The notes: generated by a model not told the origin, from the letters alone. A stretch of DNA of 64,000 nucleotides from Pseudomonas schmalbachii (GCF_017589465.1 NZ_JAELYA010000001.1:930001-994000); one strand, 5' to 3'. Shown: positions 10,215-19,207, counted from the first letter of the stretch. Made by a program: numbers and translations.

Positions 10215-12344
10215 TCAAACTTCCTTGACGTCGATTAATTCGGCCTGAGCCTCTGCTGAGCGGGAGTTTTTCCGCCGGCGCTGCCTGGCAACCAGGGGTG
10301 GGCAGCGCTGCTGGTCGTGATAGGTGACCTGGCAATCCAGGCAGTAATGGCACTCGTTGCCATCGATCCGGCCATCCGGATGAATCGCCTGGACCTCGCA
10401 CTCGTTGGCACACAGGCGGCACGGCTGGCCGCACTCCTGGCGCCGCTTGAGCCAGTCGAACAGGCGCAACCGCCCCGGAATCACCAGCGCCGCGCCCAGC
10501 GGGCAGATGTAGCGGCAGTACCATTTGCGGCTGAACAGCGAGATCAGCAGCAGCAACGCGGCGTACAGGACGTAGCCCCAGTCGCGCAGGAAGGTCAGCA
10601 GGAGTACGGTCTTGAACGGCTCCACCTCGGCCAGTTGCTTCGCCTCGTCCAGGCTGTAGAGGGAGATGCCGAACAGGCCGAAAAGGATCAGGTACTTGAG
10701 CGTCCACAGCCGCTGGTTGACAGCGAATGGCAGGCGCCACTGTGGAACGCCCAGCTTCACCGCCAGATCGTTGAGAAGCTCTTGCAGCGCACCGAACGGG
10801 CAGAGCCAGCCGCAATACACGCCGCGCCCCCAGAGCAGCAGCGATACGGCAACGAAGCTCCAGAGGATGAACAGCACCGGCTCCATCAGGAAGGTTTCCC
10901 AGCGGAATCCCTGAATCAGGGAATTCACCAGGGTAAGGACGTTGACCACGGAAAGCTGGGCCAGCGCGTACCAGCCGAGGAACACCACCGTGTAGAACTG
11001 GAATGCACGGTGCAGCCACTTCAGGAAGCGCGGCCGCCGGGCCAGGACGTCCTGCAACAGCAGGATCATGACCAGCGTCAGCAATCCAGCCGCCAGGATT
11101 CCGATGCGCCAGGTGCGGTCCTGCCACATGCCCAGCCAGAGTGGTGCATCGTCATCTGCCGCAACCTCTTCCGTAGCGGCCTCCGGTGGATGTTCGAGAT
11201 AGGCGTCGGGGCTGCGGTAGTCGGCGGAGAACAGGGAGAACAGCGAGTCCAGCGGGCCGGTCTGGCGGCGAACCAGCAGCTCCAGTTGCCAGGGCTGGCC
11301 GGGATCGAAGGCGTTTTCTGCGCGGACGATGAAGATCGCCATTTCGCGGAAGTGCGGGACATCCTTCAGTCCCAGGTCCGAAAGCTGCACGTAGTCGCGG
11401 TCGCGGAAGGAAATCGGCCGGTTGCCCTGCTGCACTTGCAGGCGATCGAAGATGCCACCCCGAACGTATCCGGAACCCTTGAAGGAGTACCCGTTGCCGA
11501 GTACCGCCACGGCATGTTCCCCCGGCTTGAGTTGCTCCATCAGCCAGCGGTACTGTTCCTCGCCAAGCAGATTGCGGCCAACCGTCGGAGGGTCCAGCAA
11601 TGCGTAGTAGAGCTCGGCGAACAACTCGCCACGCTGCTCCGCACTGGCCTTGTCGACGGACTCGGCGGGAGTGCCCTTGAACGCGTCATCCACCTCGCCA
11701 CGGCTGATCAGACGGGAGCGGATGGAACCGTCGCCGAGAAGCCCGCTCCAGTTACGCTGCTGGAATACGTCGCCCCTGATCCGAGCCGGCTGGTGCCTGA
11801 CATTCCGGGGCTTCTCGATCAATCCTCGACTGACGGCAACACGCTGCGCCGAACGCATGACAGCGTCGTTGAGCACCACCACGGTGACGGTAGCTCCGGC
11901 GATCGCATCCACGTTGACGTACCCGGGGAGCTGGCCGGAACCGACGCGAATGCGGTCGCGCACCGACTTGTCCACGTACTGCGCGGAAAAGTCATCGAGT
12001 TTGCTCTCGGGAATGCCGACCAGCAGGATCGGCTCATGGTGTTCCAGCACCCTGACGCCACGGATATGGCCGTTCAGGTCGATGCCGACCAAGGCGTCTA
12101 TGGGTTTTCCCGAATAGGCAGGGATCGGCTCTATCTGGCCGGTACGGAACAGGTAGCCCAGAGTCTTGCCATCCCCCTGCACGGGGGCCGAGGGTGGGCT
12201 CCCCTCAAAGGCTCCTATCGTCTGGGCGCCTGGGAAGAACGCCAGGCCACTTTTTTCCACGTCCGCAGTGGTCGCGGCTGAAACCAATGGCGCCAGGATC
12301 AGCGCAACGATGGCACCCAACAGGCGTTGCCATACAATCGACAT
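10215..12344 (-). CDS. nosR: NosR, flavin and iron-sulfur membrane protein for N2O respiration
   Basis: The 709-residue protein is needed for nosZ expression and for electron supply to NosZ. It has a signal peptide (1-23), then a periplasmic FMN-binding domain with AGATVT (Thr154 is the expected covalent FMN site). Several membrane helices follow, carrying two CxxxCP motifs (CGWLCP, CRYICP). The cytoplasmic C-terminus has a double-cluster ferredoxin region with CRLCANEC and CHYCLDC. I use the ATG at 12344 because it gives a clean signal peptide and follows GAGAGGGG; the next ATG at 12380 lies at the probable -10 element. First gene of the operon, under a perfect ANR/DNR box. Confidence 0.95.
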   Translation of the reverse strand: MSIVWQRLLGAIVALILAPLVSAATTADVEKSGLAFFPGAQTIGAFEGSPPSAPVQGDGKTLGYLFRTGQIEPIPAYSGKPIDALVGIDLNGHIRGVRVLEHHEPILLVGIPESKLDDFSAQYVDKSVRDRIRVGSGQLPGYVNVDAIAGATVTVVVLNDAVMRSAQRVAVSRGLIEKPRNVRHQPARIRGDVFQQRNWSGLLGDGSIRSRLISRGEVDDAFKGTPAESVDKASAEQRGELFAELYYALLDPPTVGRNLLGEEQYRWLMEQLKPGEHAVAVLGNGYSFKGSGYVRGGIFDRLQVQQGNRPISFRDRDYVQLSDLGLKDVPHFREMAIFIVRAENAFDPGQPWQLELLVRRQTGPLDSLFSLFSADYRSPDAYLEHPPEAATEEVAADDDAPLWLGMWQDRTWRIGILAAGLLTLVMILLLQDVLARRPRFLKWLHRAFQFYTVVFLGWYALAQLSVVNVLTLVNSLIQGFRWETFLMEPVLFILWSFVAVSLLLWGRGVYCGWLCPFGALQELLNDLAVKLGVPQWRLPFAVNQRLWTLKYLILFGLFGISLYSLDEAKQLAEVEPFKTVLLLTFLRDWGYVLYAALLLLISLFSRKWYCRYICPLGAALVIPGRLRLFDWLKRRQECGQPCRLCANECEVQAIHPDGRIDGNECHYCLDCQVTYHDQQRCPPLVARQRRRKNSRSAEAQAELIDVKEV

Positions 12345-12378
12345 GGCCCCTCTCGCCGGCAACGAAATAATGCCGACC

Positions 12379-12384
12379 ATGCTA
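12379..12384 (-). promoter_or_regulatory. Candidate -10 element of the nosR promoter
   Basis: On the minus strand this reads TAGCAT. If transcription starts near 12373, the hexamer falls at about -11 to -6 and the ANR/DNR box centre at -41.5, the standard class II geometry. Inferred from spacing only. Confidence 0.45.
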
Positions 12385-12407
12385 GTGAGGGGGTAATTCG
12401 GTTCCGC

Positions 12408-12421
12408 TTGATAGCAATCAA
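12408..12421 (-). promoter_or_regulatory. ANR/DNR (FNR-type) box of the nos operon
   Basis: TTGATAGCAATCAA is a perfect match to the FNR/ANR/DNR consensus TTGAT-N4-ATCAA. It lies 64 bases upstream of the nosR start codon. It implies induction under low oxygen and/or by nitric oxide, as known for nosR in other pseudomonads. Confidence 0.88.
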
Positions 12422-12442
12422 GAATCGCCGATAAAGGCGGAA

Positions 12443-12467
12443 ACCGGCAGGCACTTCGCCTGCCGGT
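12443..12467 (-). terminator. Terminator of the betaine-binding protein gene
   Basis: A 10-bp perfect stem (12443-12452 with 12458-12467) with a 5-base loop lies 10 bases beyond the stop codon at 12478. On the minus strand it is followed by TTTCC. It also separates this gene from the nosR promoter. Confidence 0.72.
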
Positions 12468-12477
12468 GGTCAGTGAC

Positions 12478-13335
12478 TCAGTTCAGCCACTCCTTGACCC
12501 GCTCCGGGTTGGAGTCGACCCACTTCTTCGCTGCCACATCCGGCTTCTCGCCTTCCTGGATCGCCAGCATGACCTCGCCGACTTCCTGGCCGTTCTTCCA
12601 GCGGAACTGCTTGAGGAAATCCCACACCGGCTTGGCCTTGGCCTCCAGAGCCGGGTTGGCGATGCTGTCGACGTGCTCGACGTCGCCGTACACCTTCTTC
12701 GGATCCTCGAGGAATTTCAGCTTCCACTTGGCGAACATCCAGTGCGGAATCCAGCCGGTCACCGCGATGGCCTTCTTCTCGCTTTCCGCGCGGGTCAGCT
12801 CGGAGATCATGCCGCTGCCGGAGCTGGCCACCAGCTTGTAGTCGAGTCCGTAATCCTTGATCGCCTGGTCGGTCTTGAGCATCACCCCGGCGCCGGCGTC
12901 GATGCCGACGATGCGGCCGCCGAAATCGGCTTTCTGTGCCTGCAGGTCCTCGATGCTGTTGGCCTTCACGTATTCCGGCACGATCAGACCGATCTTCGCG
13001 TCCGGATAGTTGATGCCGAGATTGACCACCTTGTCCTTCATCTTCTCGTAGTAGGCGCCGTGGGTGGCCGGCAGCCAGGCGGAGAGCGTCGCATCCAGCT
13101 TGCCGCGTGCCACGCCCTGCCACATGATGCCCGCCGCCACCGGCATCAGCTTGACGTCATAGCCGAGCTTCTCGCGGATCACCTCCGCGGCGACATGGGT
13201 GGTGGCCACGCTGTCCGACCAGCCGTCGACGTAGCCGATGGTGATTTCCGGCTTGTCCGCCGCTCCCGCCAATCCCGCCGCAGCCGACATCGCCAGGCCA
13301 GCTCCCAGGCACAACAGTCGTCGCATCATTCGCAT
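12478..13335 (-). CDS. Glycine betaine/choline-type ABC substrate-binding protein
   Basis: This 285-residue periplasmic protein has a signal peptide ending near AGLAGAAD and an OpuAC/ProX fold. Aromatic residues suited to binding a quaternary ammonium occur in YVDGWSDSV, LSAWLPATH and GWIPHWMFAKW. No permease or ATPase gene is adjacent, so it is an orphan binding protein that would feed a Cbc/Opu-type importer encoded elsewhere, as known for CaiX and BetX in Pseudomonas. The exact ligand (betaine, choline, carnitine or other) cannot be told from sequence. A terminator follows at 12443-12467. Confidence 0.85.
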   Translation of the reverse strand: MRMMRRLLCLGAGLAMSAAAGLAGAADKPEITIGYVDGWSDSVATTHVAAEVIREKLGYDVKLMPVAAGIMWQGVARGKLDATLSAWLPATHGAYYEKMKDKVVNLGINYPDAKIGLIVPEYVKANSIEDLQAQKADFGGRIVGIDAGAGVMLKTDQAIKDYGLDYKLVASSGSGMISELTRAESEKKAIAVTGWIPHWMFAKWKLKFLEDPKKVYGDVEHVDSIANPALEAKAKPVWDFLKQFRWKNGQEVGEVMLAIQEGEKPDVAAKKWVDSNPERVKEWLN

Positions 13336-13617
13336 GCTTTTCTCCCCTCGATTCGATGAGCACCGGTGCGCTAACGCCGATGCGGATGGCGGTCTTGGCC
13401 GCCCCTACATCATCGTCTTCGAGTCCCCACGTACTGCTCCAAGAGCGACCCGCAGCGAAGCCATCCACGACAGTACCGATCCATTAGCGACCTGCATTGC
13501 CGATTGACGACCATTGCGGTGGCCTATCGGGCCCATCGAAAGCGGCGATTACCCCTGCATGCGGAGAAACATTAATGTCTTCTCAACGGAGAACGATTCT
13601 CGAACGGGAGAGCCACC
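13336..13617. other. Divergent intergenic region
   Basis: This 282-base gap separates the divergent betaine-binding and DUF2061 genes and must hold both promoters. I see a small inverted repeat (GAGAA-cga-TTCTC near 13589) just before the DUF2061 Shine-Dalgarno GGGAGAG. No ORF or repeat family member is evident. Confidence 0.4.
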
Positions 13618-13842
13618 ATGCTGAAGACCGTCACCTTTACCCTGATGCACTTCGCCATCGCCTTCAGCGTCACCTATGCGCTGACCGGCAGCATCGCCGT
13701 GGGTGGTCTGGTGGCGGCCATCGAGCCCCTGTGCAATTCGGTCGGTTTCTACTTCCACGACAAGCTGTGGCGGCGCATAGAGAAGCGCCGTGACGATAGC
13801 GGCGAACACGGTGGCGGACACTGGATACACTTCCACGCCTGA
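13618..13842 (+). CDS. DUF2061 small membrane protein
   Basis: The 74-residue protein has the short DUF2061 domain: two hydrophobic segments (TLMHFAIAFSVTYALTGSIAVGGLVAAIEP) and the conserved FYFHDKLWRR element, then a His-rich tail ending GGGHWIHFHA. Function is unknown. The start follows GGGAGAGCCACC. A REP structure begins ten bases after the stop codon and probably forms the end of the transcript. Confidence 0.85.
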   Translation: MLKTVTFTLMHFAIAFSVTYALTGSIAVGGLVAAIEPLCNSVGFYFHDKLWRRIEKRRDDSGEHGGGHWIHFHA

Positions 13843-13852
13843 CGCCAATCCT

Positions 13853-14008
13853 GCAGGAGCCAGCTCGCTGGCGATCAGGCTCCTGTAGGATGGGTTGAGC
13901 GCAGCGATACCCATGCTGGTGTCGGCAATGATGGGTATCGCAAGCTCAACCCATCCTACGCTCCCTGCTGATAATGCTTTCAGGGATCGCCAGCAAGCTG
14001 GCTCCTAC
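13853..14008. repeat. Nested REPINs: family B pair enclosing a family F pair
   Basis: The outer arms (13853-13875 and 13984-14008) are family B (GGAGCCAGCTCGCTGGCGAT and its inverse). Inside lies a complete second inverted pair, 13885-13959, with arms GTAGGATGGGTTGAGC and GCTCAACCCATCCTAC around internal ATACCCAT/ATGGGTAT hairpins. One REPIN appears to have inserted into the spacer of another. Confidence 0.85.
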
Positions 14009-14063
14009 ATCAAAGGCCGCGGCATTGCTAAGATGCGCCACCTCTCCGTCAGGCGCCTCCGCC

Positions 14064-15662
14064 ATGTCGAATTCCCAGCGCTTTCCGGCCATTCCCTATT
14101 GCCTTGCCCTGCTCCTTGCCATGCTGACCCTGTGCGGCGTCTGGTACTGGCTGGGAAAACCGGTCGTCCTGCCTGACGCGGCGACCAGCACGCACAAGCT
14201 GCAGTGCGCCTCCTACAGCCCGTTCGCCAGGGACCAGTCGCCGTTCGACCAACCCTTCGTCCTCCGCCCGCAGCAGATGGACGCCGACCTGGCGCTGCTG
14301 GCGACCCGCTTCGAATGCGTGCGCACCTATTCGATGACCGGCCTCGACGACATCCCCGCCCTTGCCCGCAAGCACGGCCTGAAGCTGATGCTGGGCGCCT
14401 GGGTGAACGCCAATCCGCAGGACACCGCACGGGAAATCGATCTGCTGATCAAGGCGGCCAACGCCAACCCCGACGTGGTGCAGACGGTGATCGTCGGCAA
14501 CGAGACGCTGCTGCGCAAGGAAGTCACCGCCCAGTACCTGGCCGGACTGATCGCCAGGGTCAAGCGCCAGGTCGAGCAGCCGGTGACCTATGCCGATGTC
14601 TGGGAGTTCTGGCTGAAGCACCCGGAGATCGCCCCGGCAGTCGACTTCCTCACCATCCACCTGCTGCCGTACTGGGAAGACAACCCCACCGGCATCGACG
14701 AGGCCATCGCCCATGTCGGCGAAATCCGCTCCATGTTCGGCCGCATGTTCGCGCCGAAGGATATCCTGATCGGCGAAACCGGCTGGCCCAGCGAGGGCCG
14801 CCAGCGGGAGACCGCCCTGCCCAGCCGGGTGAACGAGGTGCGCTTCATTCGCGGCTTCGTGCGCATGGCCGAGGCGAACGGCTGGCGCTACAACCTGATC
14901 GAAGCGTTCGACCAGCCGTGGAAACGCCAGAGCGAAGGCGCCGTCGGCGGCTACTGGGGGCTGTTCGATGCCGACCGGCAGGACAAGGGCGTGCTCGCCG
15001 GCGCGGTATCCAACCTGCCGTACTGGCCGCTGTGGCTTGGCCTGTCCGGCGTACTGTTCGCCGCTGGCCTGCTGCTCGGCGGACGGCCGGCGAACGAGCG
15101 TGCAGCCTTGCTGCAACCCTGCGCCGCCGCCCTCGGCGCCCTGTGCATAGGCCTGTGGGGCGAACAGGCGCTGGTCACCAGTCGCGATGTCCGGGAATAC
15201 CTCTGGGCTGCCGGCCTGATCGGCCTCAACCTGATCGTCCTCGCCCACGCCAGCCTGGCGCTGGCGGAGCGCCGGGGCGTGCGCGAAAAGCTGTTCGCCT
15301 GGCTGGAGGCACGCAGCGGCTGGTGGCTTGCCGCAACCGGCTTCGCCGGCGCCGTGATGGCCCTGGAGCTGGTGTTCGACGCCCGCTACCGCAGCTTCCC
15401 GAGCGCCGCCCTGCTGTTCCCGGCGCTGGTCTACCTGTGCCGCCCGGCAGCCGGGCCACGGCGGGAAACCCTGCTGCTCACCGCCCTGATCGGCGCCGGC
15501 ATAGTCCCGCAACTGGTGCAGGAAGGACTGGGCAACCTCCAGGCGCTCGGCTGGGCCGGCACCAACCTGCTGCTGACTGGCGCCCTCTGGCGCGGCCTGC
15601 ATGGGCAGCGGGCGGCAACCACAAAATCAAGCGTCGAGAGCGGTCAGCCACATACGGCCTGA
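14064..15662 (+). CDS. GH17-domain polytopic membrane protein (beta-glucan synthase/transglycosylase type)
   Basis: This 532-residue protein has a membrane anchor at residues 8-30, a periplasmic GH17-like (beta/alpha)8 domain at about 45-320, and about seven C-terminal hydrophobic helices. The two GH17 catalytic acids are recognisable: Glu147 in VIVGNE (acid/base) and Glu238 in IGETGWPS (nucleophile). Proteins of this kind are annotated as beta-1,6-glucan synthase-like or transglycosylases; related domains in NdvB-type proteins make cyclic glucans. There is no GT2 glycosyltransferase domain here. I chose the ATG at 14064 because the frame upstream runs through the REP element. Function in glucan or exopolysaccharide remodelling is an inference. 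Confidence 0.78.
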   Translation: MSNSQRFPAIPYCLALLLAMLTLCGVWYWLGKPVVLPDAATSTHKLQCASYSPFARDQSPFDQPFVLRPQQMDADLALLATRFECVRTYSMTGLDDIPALARKHGLKLMLGAWVNANPQDTAREIDLLIKAANANPDVVQTVIVGNETLLRKEVTAQYLAGLIARVKRQVEQPVTYADVWEFWLKHPEIAPAVDFLTIHLLPYWEDNPTGIDEAIAHVGEIRSMFGRMFAPKDILIGETGWPSEGRQRETALPSRVNEVRFIRGFVRMAEANGWRYNLIEAFDQPWKRQSEGAVGGYWGLFDADRQDKGVLAGAVSNLPYWPLWLGLSGVLFAAGLLLGGRPANERAALLQPCAAALGALCIGLWGEQALVTSRDVREYLWAAGLIGLNLIVLAHASLALAERRGVREKLFAWLEARSGWWLAATGFAGAVMALELVFDARYRSFPSAALLFPALVYLCRPAAGPRRETLLLTALIGAGIVPQLVQEGLGNLQALGWAGTNLLLTGALWRGLHGQRAATTKSSVESGQPHTA

Positions 15663-15707
15663 AGACCTGGTGTAGGAGCAGCAGTCTTCGTCGCGAGATG
15701 CCTTAGG

Positions 15708-15772
15708 CGTAGGGTGGACAACGCTCCGGCCCCACAACAAGGTGGAAATGCTTCGCGATTTCCACCCTACGC
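15708..15772. repeat. REPIN, family D
   Basis: The arms are GCGTAGGGTGGACAACGC at the left and GATTTCCACCCTACGC at the right, with a shorter centre than the copy at 54905-54986. A degenerate single REP (GTAGGAGCAGCAGTCTTCG) lies just before it at 15672, and a REP fragment (GTAGGCGCAACTGTCTTG) at about 15786. Confidence 0.75.
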
Positions 15773-15811
15773 TTTTGCCATACCTGTAGGCGCAACTGTC
15801 TTGCCGCTTTT

Positions 15812-15876
15812 GTAGGAGCGAGCTCTGCTCGCGAACATCCGCCCCGCAAAAGCTTCGCGAGCAAGCGCGCTCCTAT
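15812..15876. repeat. REPIN, family B variant
   Basis: The left arm is GTAGGAGCGAGCTCTGCTCG and the right arm TTCGCGAGCAAGCGCGCTCC followed by TAT. The right end supplies the TAG stop codon (15873-15875) of the minus-strand membrane-protein gene. Confidence 0.85.
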
Positions 15877-16244
15877 AAGAGAGCGCTGCGCTTCCGCACC
15901 AGCCGCAAGCCGGCGATCACCACCGCCAGTGCCGCAAGGCTGGCGCTGTACAGGGCCAGACCAGCCAGCCCGACGAACAGCGCCAGCACCGCTAGCCACC
16001 AGCCAGCGCGCCCCGGCGCGACGAAGGCCAGCAGCGCAGCGCCCAGGGCCACACCGGCGATGGCCTTGAAATGGATCAGCAGGCCCAGTCCCGAGCGCGC
16101 CTCGCACTCCCAGCGGCTCGCCTGTTCGGCGCAGATGGCCACCCACTGGCCGTCCTCCATCAGCAGCAGGCGCACGCCATAGACGGCCGCCAGCCACAAC
16201 GGCACAGCGAACAGCAGCAGGATCACGGATGAACGAGCGGGCAT
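15873..16244 (-). CDS. Small four-helix membrane protein of unknown function
   Basis: The 123-residue protein has four hydrophobic stretches, with two cysteines in the first loop (VAICAEQASRWECEA), and a basic C-terminus (RLVRKRSALL). I do not recognise a family. The ATG at 16244 follows GGAGAGGCTGC; an upstream ATG at 16280 lacks a good ribosome site. The stop codon TAG is the TAG of the REP element that abuts it, so the C-terminus was set by repeat insertion. Confidence 0.65.
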   Translation of the reverse strand: MPARSSVILLLFAVPLWLAAVYGVRLLLMEDGQWVAICAEQASRWECEARSGLGLLIHFKAIAGVALGAALLAFVAPGRAGWWLAVLALFVGLAGLALYSASLAALAVVIAGLRLVRKRSALL

Positions 16245-16357
16245 GCAGCCTCTCCAGGGGACGGAACCGGCGCCCAGCATAGCCAGCGGCGACTTCGATG
16301 CAAGCCCGCTGGCGGCCGGTTAGACTCTGCTGAATGCCACCACCGGAAGGAACCGCC

Positions 16358-16843
16358 ATGCGACGCATCAGCCACCGCCCCGCACGCCCCGAAGACGTTC
16401 CGCTGATCATCGCCCTGATCGGCGAACTGGCCGAATACGAACGGCTCGGCCACGATATGGCCGCCGACGCCGCGCGCATGCACGAACACCTGTTCGGTCC
16501 GCGCCCCTACGCGGAAGTGCTGATCGGCGAGGTGGATGGCGAAGCTGCCGGCTTCGCGCTGTTCTTCCATAACTACTCGACCTTCCTCAGCAAGCCCGGC
16601 ATCTACCTCGAAGACCTCTTCGTCCGCCCCGCCGCGCGCGGCCTCGGGCTGGGCAAGGCGCTGCTCGCCGCCCTGGCGAAGCTTGCCGTCGAACGCGATT
16701 GCGGCCGCCTGGAGTGGTCCGTGCTGGACTGGAACGAACCGGCCATCGGTTTTTACCGCAGCCTGGGCGCGACGCCGATGGACGACTGGACCGTCTACCG
16801 CCTGACTGGCGAGGCACTGGCCAGCGTCGCCCGGCATGGTTGA
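16358..16843 (+). CDS. GNAT family N-acetyltransferase (diamine/spermidine acetyltransferase type)
   Basis: This 161-residue single-domain GNAT has the acetyl-CoA binding motif A as LEDLFVRPAARGLGLGKALL, followed by the WSVLDWNEPAIGFYRSLGA motif typical of the SAT1-like diamine N-acetyltransferase branch. The start follows GGAAGGAAC. Substrate is a polyamine or small amine by family resemblance only. It stands between the small membrane protein (divergent) and the hydrolase gene. Confidence 0.85.
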   Translation: MRRISHRPARPEDVPLIIALIGELAEYERLGHDMAADAARMHEHLFGPRPYAEVLIGEVDGEAAGFALFFHNYSTFLSKPGIYLEDLFVRPAARGLGLGKALLAALAKLAVERDCGRLEWSVLDWNEPAIGFYRSLGATPMDDWTVYRLTGEALASVARHG

Positions 16844-16943
16844 ATATCGCTGTAACGAATAACACGCTGCACTTGTCGGCGGCGAACGGGTCATATCCGC
16901 CGAGATTCACCCGGCCCGCCACTCTCTCCAAGGATTCCGCGCC

Positions 16944-18293
16944 ATGTCATGTCTTTCCCGTGTGGCTGCCCTGCTCGGCAGCCTGGCACTCGGACTCGCC
17001 GGTCCCGCGCTGGCCCGCGACGTCGACCAGGCCAGCTACGGCTATCCGCTGGCCAACCCGTTCGAAGCGACCATCACCAGCACGCCGCCGGAGCTGCGCC
17101 CCGAGCTGCCGCTGGACCGCAACATCCGTCAGCAGGATTACTCCCTGAAGCTGCGCCCTGAGCGCGAATTCGAGCTGCCCGACAACTTCTGGCCGGTGAA
17201 GAAACTGCGCTACCGCCTGGCCCGGCAGAACCAGCCTGCGCCGCTCATCTTCATCATCGCCGGCACCGGCGCGCCCTACTCCAGCGGCACACCGGAGTAC
17301 CTCAAACGCCTGTACTACGCCAACGGCTTCAACGTGGTGCAGCTGTCCTCGCCGAGCAGCTGGGACTTCATGGCCGCCGCCTCGCGCTATGCCACGCCGG
17401 GCTACACCCCCGACGATGCCGACGACCTCTACCGGGTCATGCAGGCCGTGCGCGCGCAGCACCCCGATCTGGAAGTCACCGACTTCTACCTCACCGGCTA
17501 CAGCCTCGGCGCGCTGCAGGCGGCCTTCGTCAGCCATCTCGACGAAACCCGCCGCAGCTTCAACTTCAAGCGCGTGCTGCTGCTCAACCCGCCGGTGAAC
17601 CTGTACACCTCGGTGAGCAACCTCGACCGCCTGGTGCAGACCCAGGTCAAGGGCATCACTGACAACCGCACCTTCTACAGCCTCATCCTCGGCAAGGTGA
17701 CCCGCTACTTCCAGCAGAAGGGCCACATCGACATCAGCGAAGCGTTCCTCTACGACTTCCAGCAGTCCAAGCAGCACCTCAGCAACGAGGAAATGGCGAT
17801 GCTGATCGGCGCGACCTTCCGCTTCTCCGCCGCGGATATGGCCTTCACCTCGGACCTGATCAACCGCCGCGGCCTGATCATCCCGCCGAATTACCCGATC
17901 ACCGAAAGCACCAGCCTGGTACCGTTCTTCACCCGCGCCATGCAGTGCGATTTCGAGTGCTACCTCACTGACCAGGTGATACCCATGTGGCGCGCGCGCT
18001 TCAACGGCGGCAGCCTGCCGCAGTTGATCGACCAGGTCAGCCTCTACGGCATCCGCGACTACCTGCAGCAGAGCCCGAAGATCGCCGTGATGCACAACGC
18101 CGACGACATCATCCTCGGCCCCGGCGACATCGGCTTCCTGCGCCGTACCTTCGGCGAGCGTCTGACCCTGTATCCGCGCGGCGGCCACTGCGGCAACCTC
18201 AACTACCGCGTCAACGCGCAGGACATGCTGGCGTTCTTCAACGGCAAGACCGGCGGCGCCGGCCTGCAGGCAGCAGCATTCACAGGGAATTGA
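16944..18293 (+). CDS. Exported alpha/beta-hydrolase-like protein
   Basis: This 449-residue protein has a signal peptide (cleaved near ALARD at 25) and an alpha/beta hydrolase core. The nucleophile elbow is GYSLG with Ser187. HNADDIILGPGD supplies a candidate acid and RGGHCGNL near residue 415 the candidate histidine. IFIIAGTGAP (about 103-111) would form the oxyanion strand. It is followed after three bases by an MlaA-type gene, so the two are co-transcribed. A periplasmic lipase or esterase acting on envelope lipids fits the context, but substrate is unknown. Confidence 0.72.
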   Translation: MSCLSRVAALLGSLALGLAGPALARDVDQASYGYPLANPFEATITSTPPELRPELPLDRNIRQQDYSLKLRPEREFELPDNFWPVKKLRYRLARQNQPAPLIFIIAGTGAPYSSGTPEYLKRLYYANGFNVVQLSSPSSWDFMAAASRYATPGYTPDDADDLYRVMQAVRAQHPDLEVTDFYLTGYSLGALQAAFVSHLDETRRSFNFKRVLLLNPPVNLYTSVSNLDRLVQTQVKGITDNRTFYSLILGKVTRYFQQKGHIDISEAFLYDFQQSKQHLSNEEMAMLIGATFRFSAADMAFTSDLINRRGLIIPPNYPITESTSLVPFFTRAMQCDFECYLTDQVIPMWRARFNGGSLPQLIDQVSLYGIRDYLQQSPKIAVMHNADDIILGPGDIGFLRRTFGERLTLYPRGGHCGNLNYRVNAQDMLAFFNGKTGGAGLQAAAFTGN

Positions 18294-18296
18294 TCG

Positions 18297-19094
18297 ATGA
18301 TTCGCCACCGCTACTGGATTTTCGCCCTCCTGCTCGGCAGCCCCCTCGCCCTGGCCGACCACAACCCCGCGGAGCCGGGCTTCGACAGCAAGCCGGATGA
18401 AGACGGCTTCACCCGGCCGCTCGACCACCTGAAGATCAACCCCGGGCTGGACCAGCGCGAGTTCGAACGCGCCACCCTCGCCGCGCTCAACGTCTACGAC
18501 CCGTGGGAGAAGTGGAACCGCCGGGTCTACCACTTCAACTACCGCTTCGACGAGTGGGTGTTCCTGCCGATCGTGCACGGCTACGAGTACATCACCCCGC
18601 ACTTCGTGCGCAGCGGCGTGAGCAACTTCTTCAGCAACATCGGCGAGGTGCCGAGCCTGCTCAACAGCCTGCTGCAGTTCAAGGGCAAGCGCGCGATGAC
18701 CACCACCGGCCGCCTGCTGGTGAACACCACGGTCGGCGTGTTCGGCCTGTGGGACCCGGCCACGCGCATGGGCATGCCCAAGCAGACCGAGGACTTCGGC
18801 CAGACCCTCGGCTTCTACGGCGTATCCGACGGTCCGTACGTGATGCTGCCGCTCCTCGGCCCCTCCAACCTGCGCGACACCGGCGGCCTGGTGGTCGATT
18901 TCAGCGCCGAAAGCCAGGTCAACTTCCTCAACGTCGCCGAAGAAACCAGCCGCCACCCGGAAATCTTCGGCCTGCGCACCGTCGACAAGCGCTACGTGAC
19001 CCAATTCCGCTACGGGCAGATGGACACGCCGTTCGAGTACGAGAAGCTGCGCTACTTCTACACCGAGGCGCGGCGGTTGCAGATCAACGAGTGA
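18297..19094 (+). CDS. MlaA/VacJ family protein without a lipobox
   Basis: The 265-residue protein carries the MlaA/VacJ domain: VYDPWEKWNRRVYHFNYRFDE, SNFFSNIGEVPSLLNSLLQ, TVGVFGLWDPATRMG, and QTLGFYGVSDGPYVMLPLLGP. MlaA extracts misplaced phospholipids from the outer membrane outer leaflet. MlaA is normally a lipoprotein, but this signal sequence (ending SPLALADHN) has no cysteine near the cleavage site. It is probably a second, non-acylated MlaA paralogue acting with the hydrolase gene just upstream. No other mla genes are in the window. Confidence 0.85.
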   Translation: MIRHRYWIFALLLGSPLALADHNPAEPGFDSKPDEDGFTRPLDHLKINPGLDQREFERATLAALNVYDPWEKWNRRVYHFNYRFDEWVFLPIVHGYEYITPHFVRSGVSNFFSNIGEVPSLLNSLLQFKGKRAMTTTGRLLVNTTVGVFGLWDPATRMGMPKQTEDFGQTLGFYGVSDGPYVMLPLLGPSNLRDTGGLVVDFSAESQVNFLNVAEETSRHPEIFGLRTVDKRYVTQFRYGQMDTPFEYEKLRYFYTEARRLQINE

Positions 19095-19104
19095 ACCTCA
19101 GACC

Positions 19105-19182
19105 GTAGGTTGGGCTGAGCCTGCGAAGCCCAACGCCAAGCCCTGCTGATGTTGGGCTTCACTGCGTTCAGCGCCAACCTAC
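19105..19182. repeat. REPIN, family A
   Basis: Arms GTAGGTTGGGCTGAGCCTGC and its near-inverse ending CCAACCTAC, each containing a TTGGGCT/AGCCCAA hairpin. It lies just after the MlaA-like gene in a convergent gap. Confidence 0.9.
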
Positions 19183-19207
19183 GGTGGAGTCCTGCCCGCC
19201 CAGAGTT

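Noticed and set aside
10204-11127. N-terminal extension of nosZ to a 942-residue protein
   Set aside because: The extra region lies inside nosR in another frame; the Tat signal and ribosome site place the start at 10203.
16876-16903. Hairpin TCGGCGG/CCGCCGA before the exported hydrolase gene
   Set aside because: Only 7 base pairs with a 14-base loop and no T tract; too weak to annotate as a terminator.
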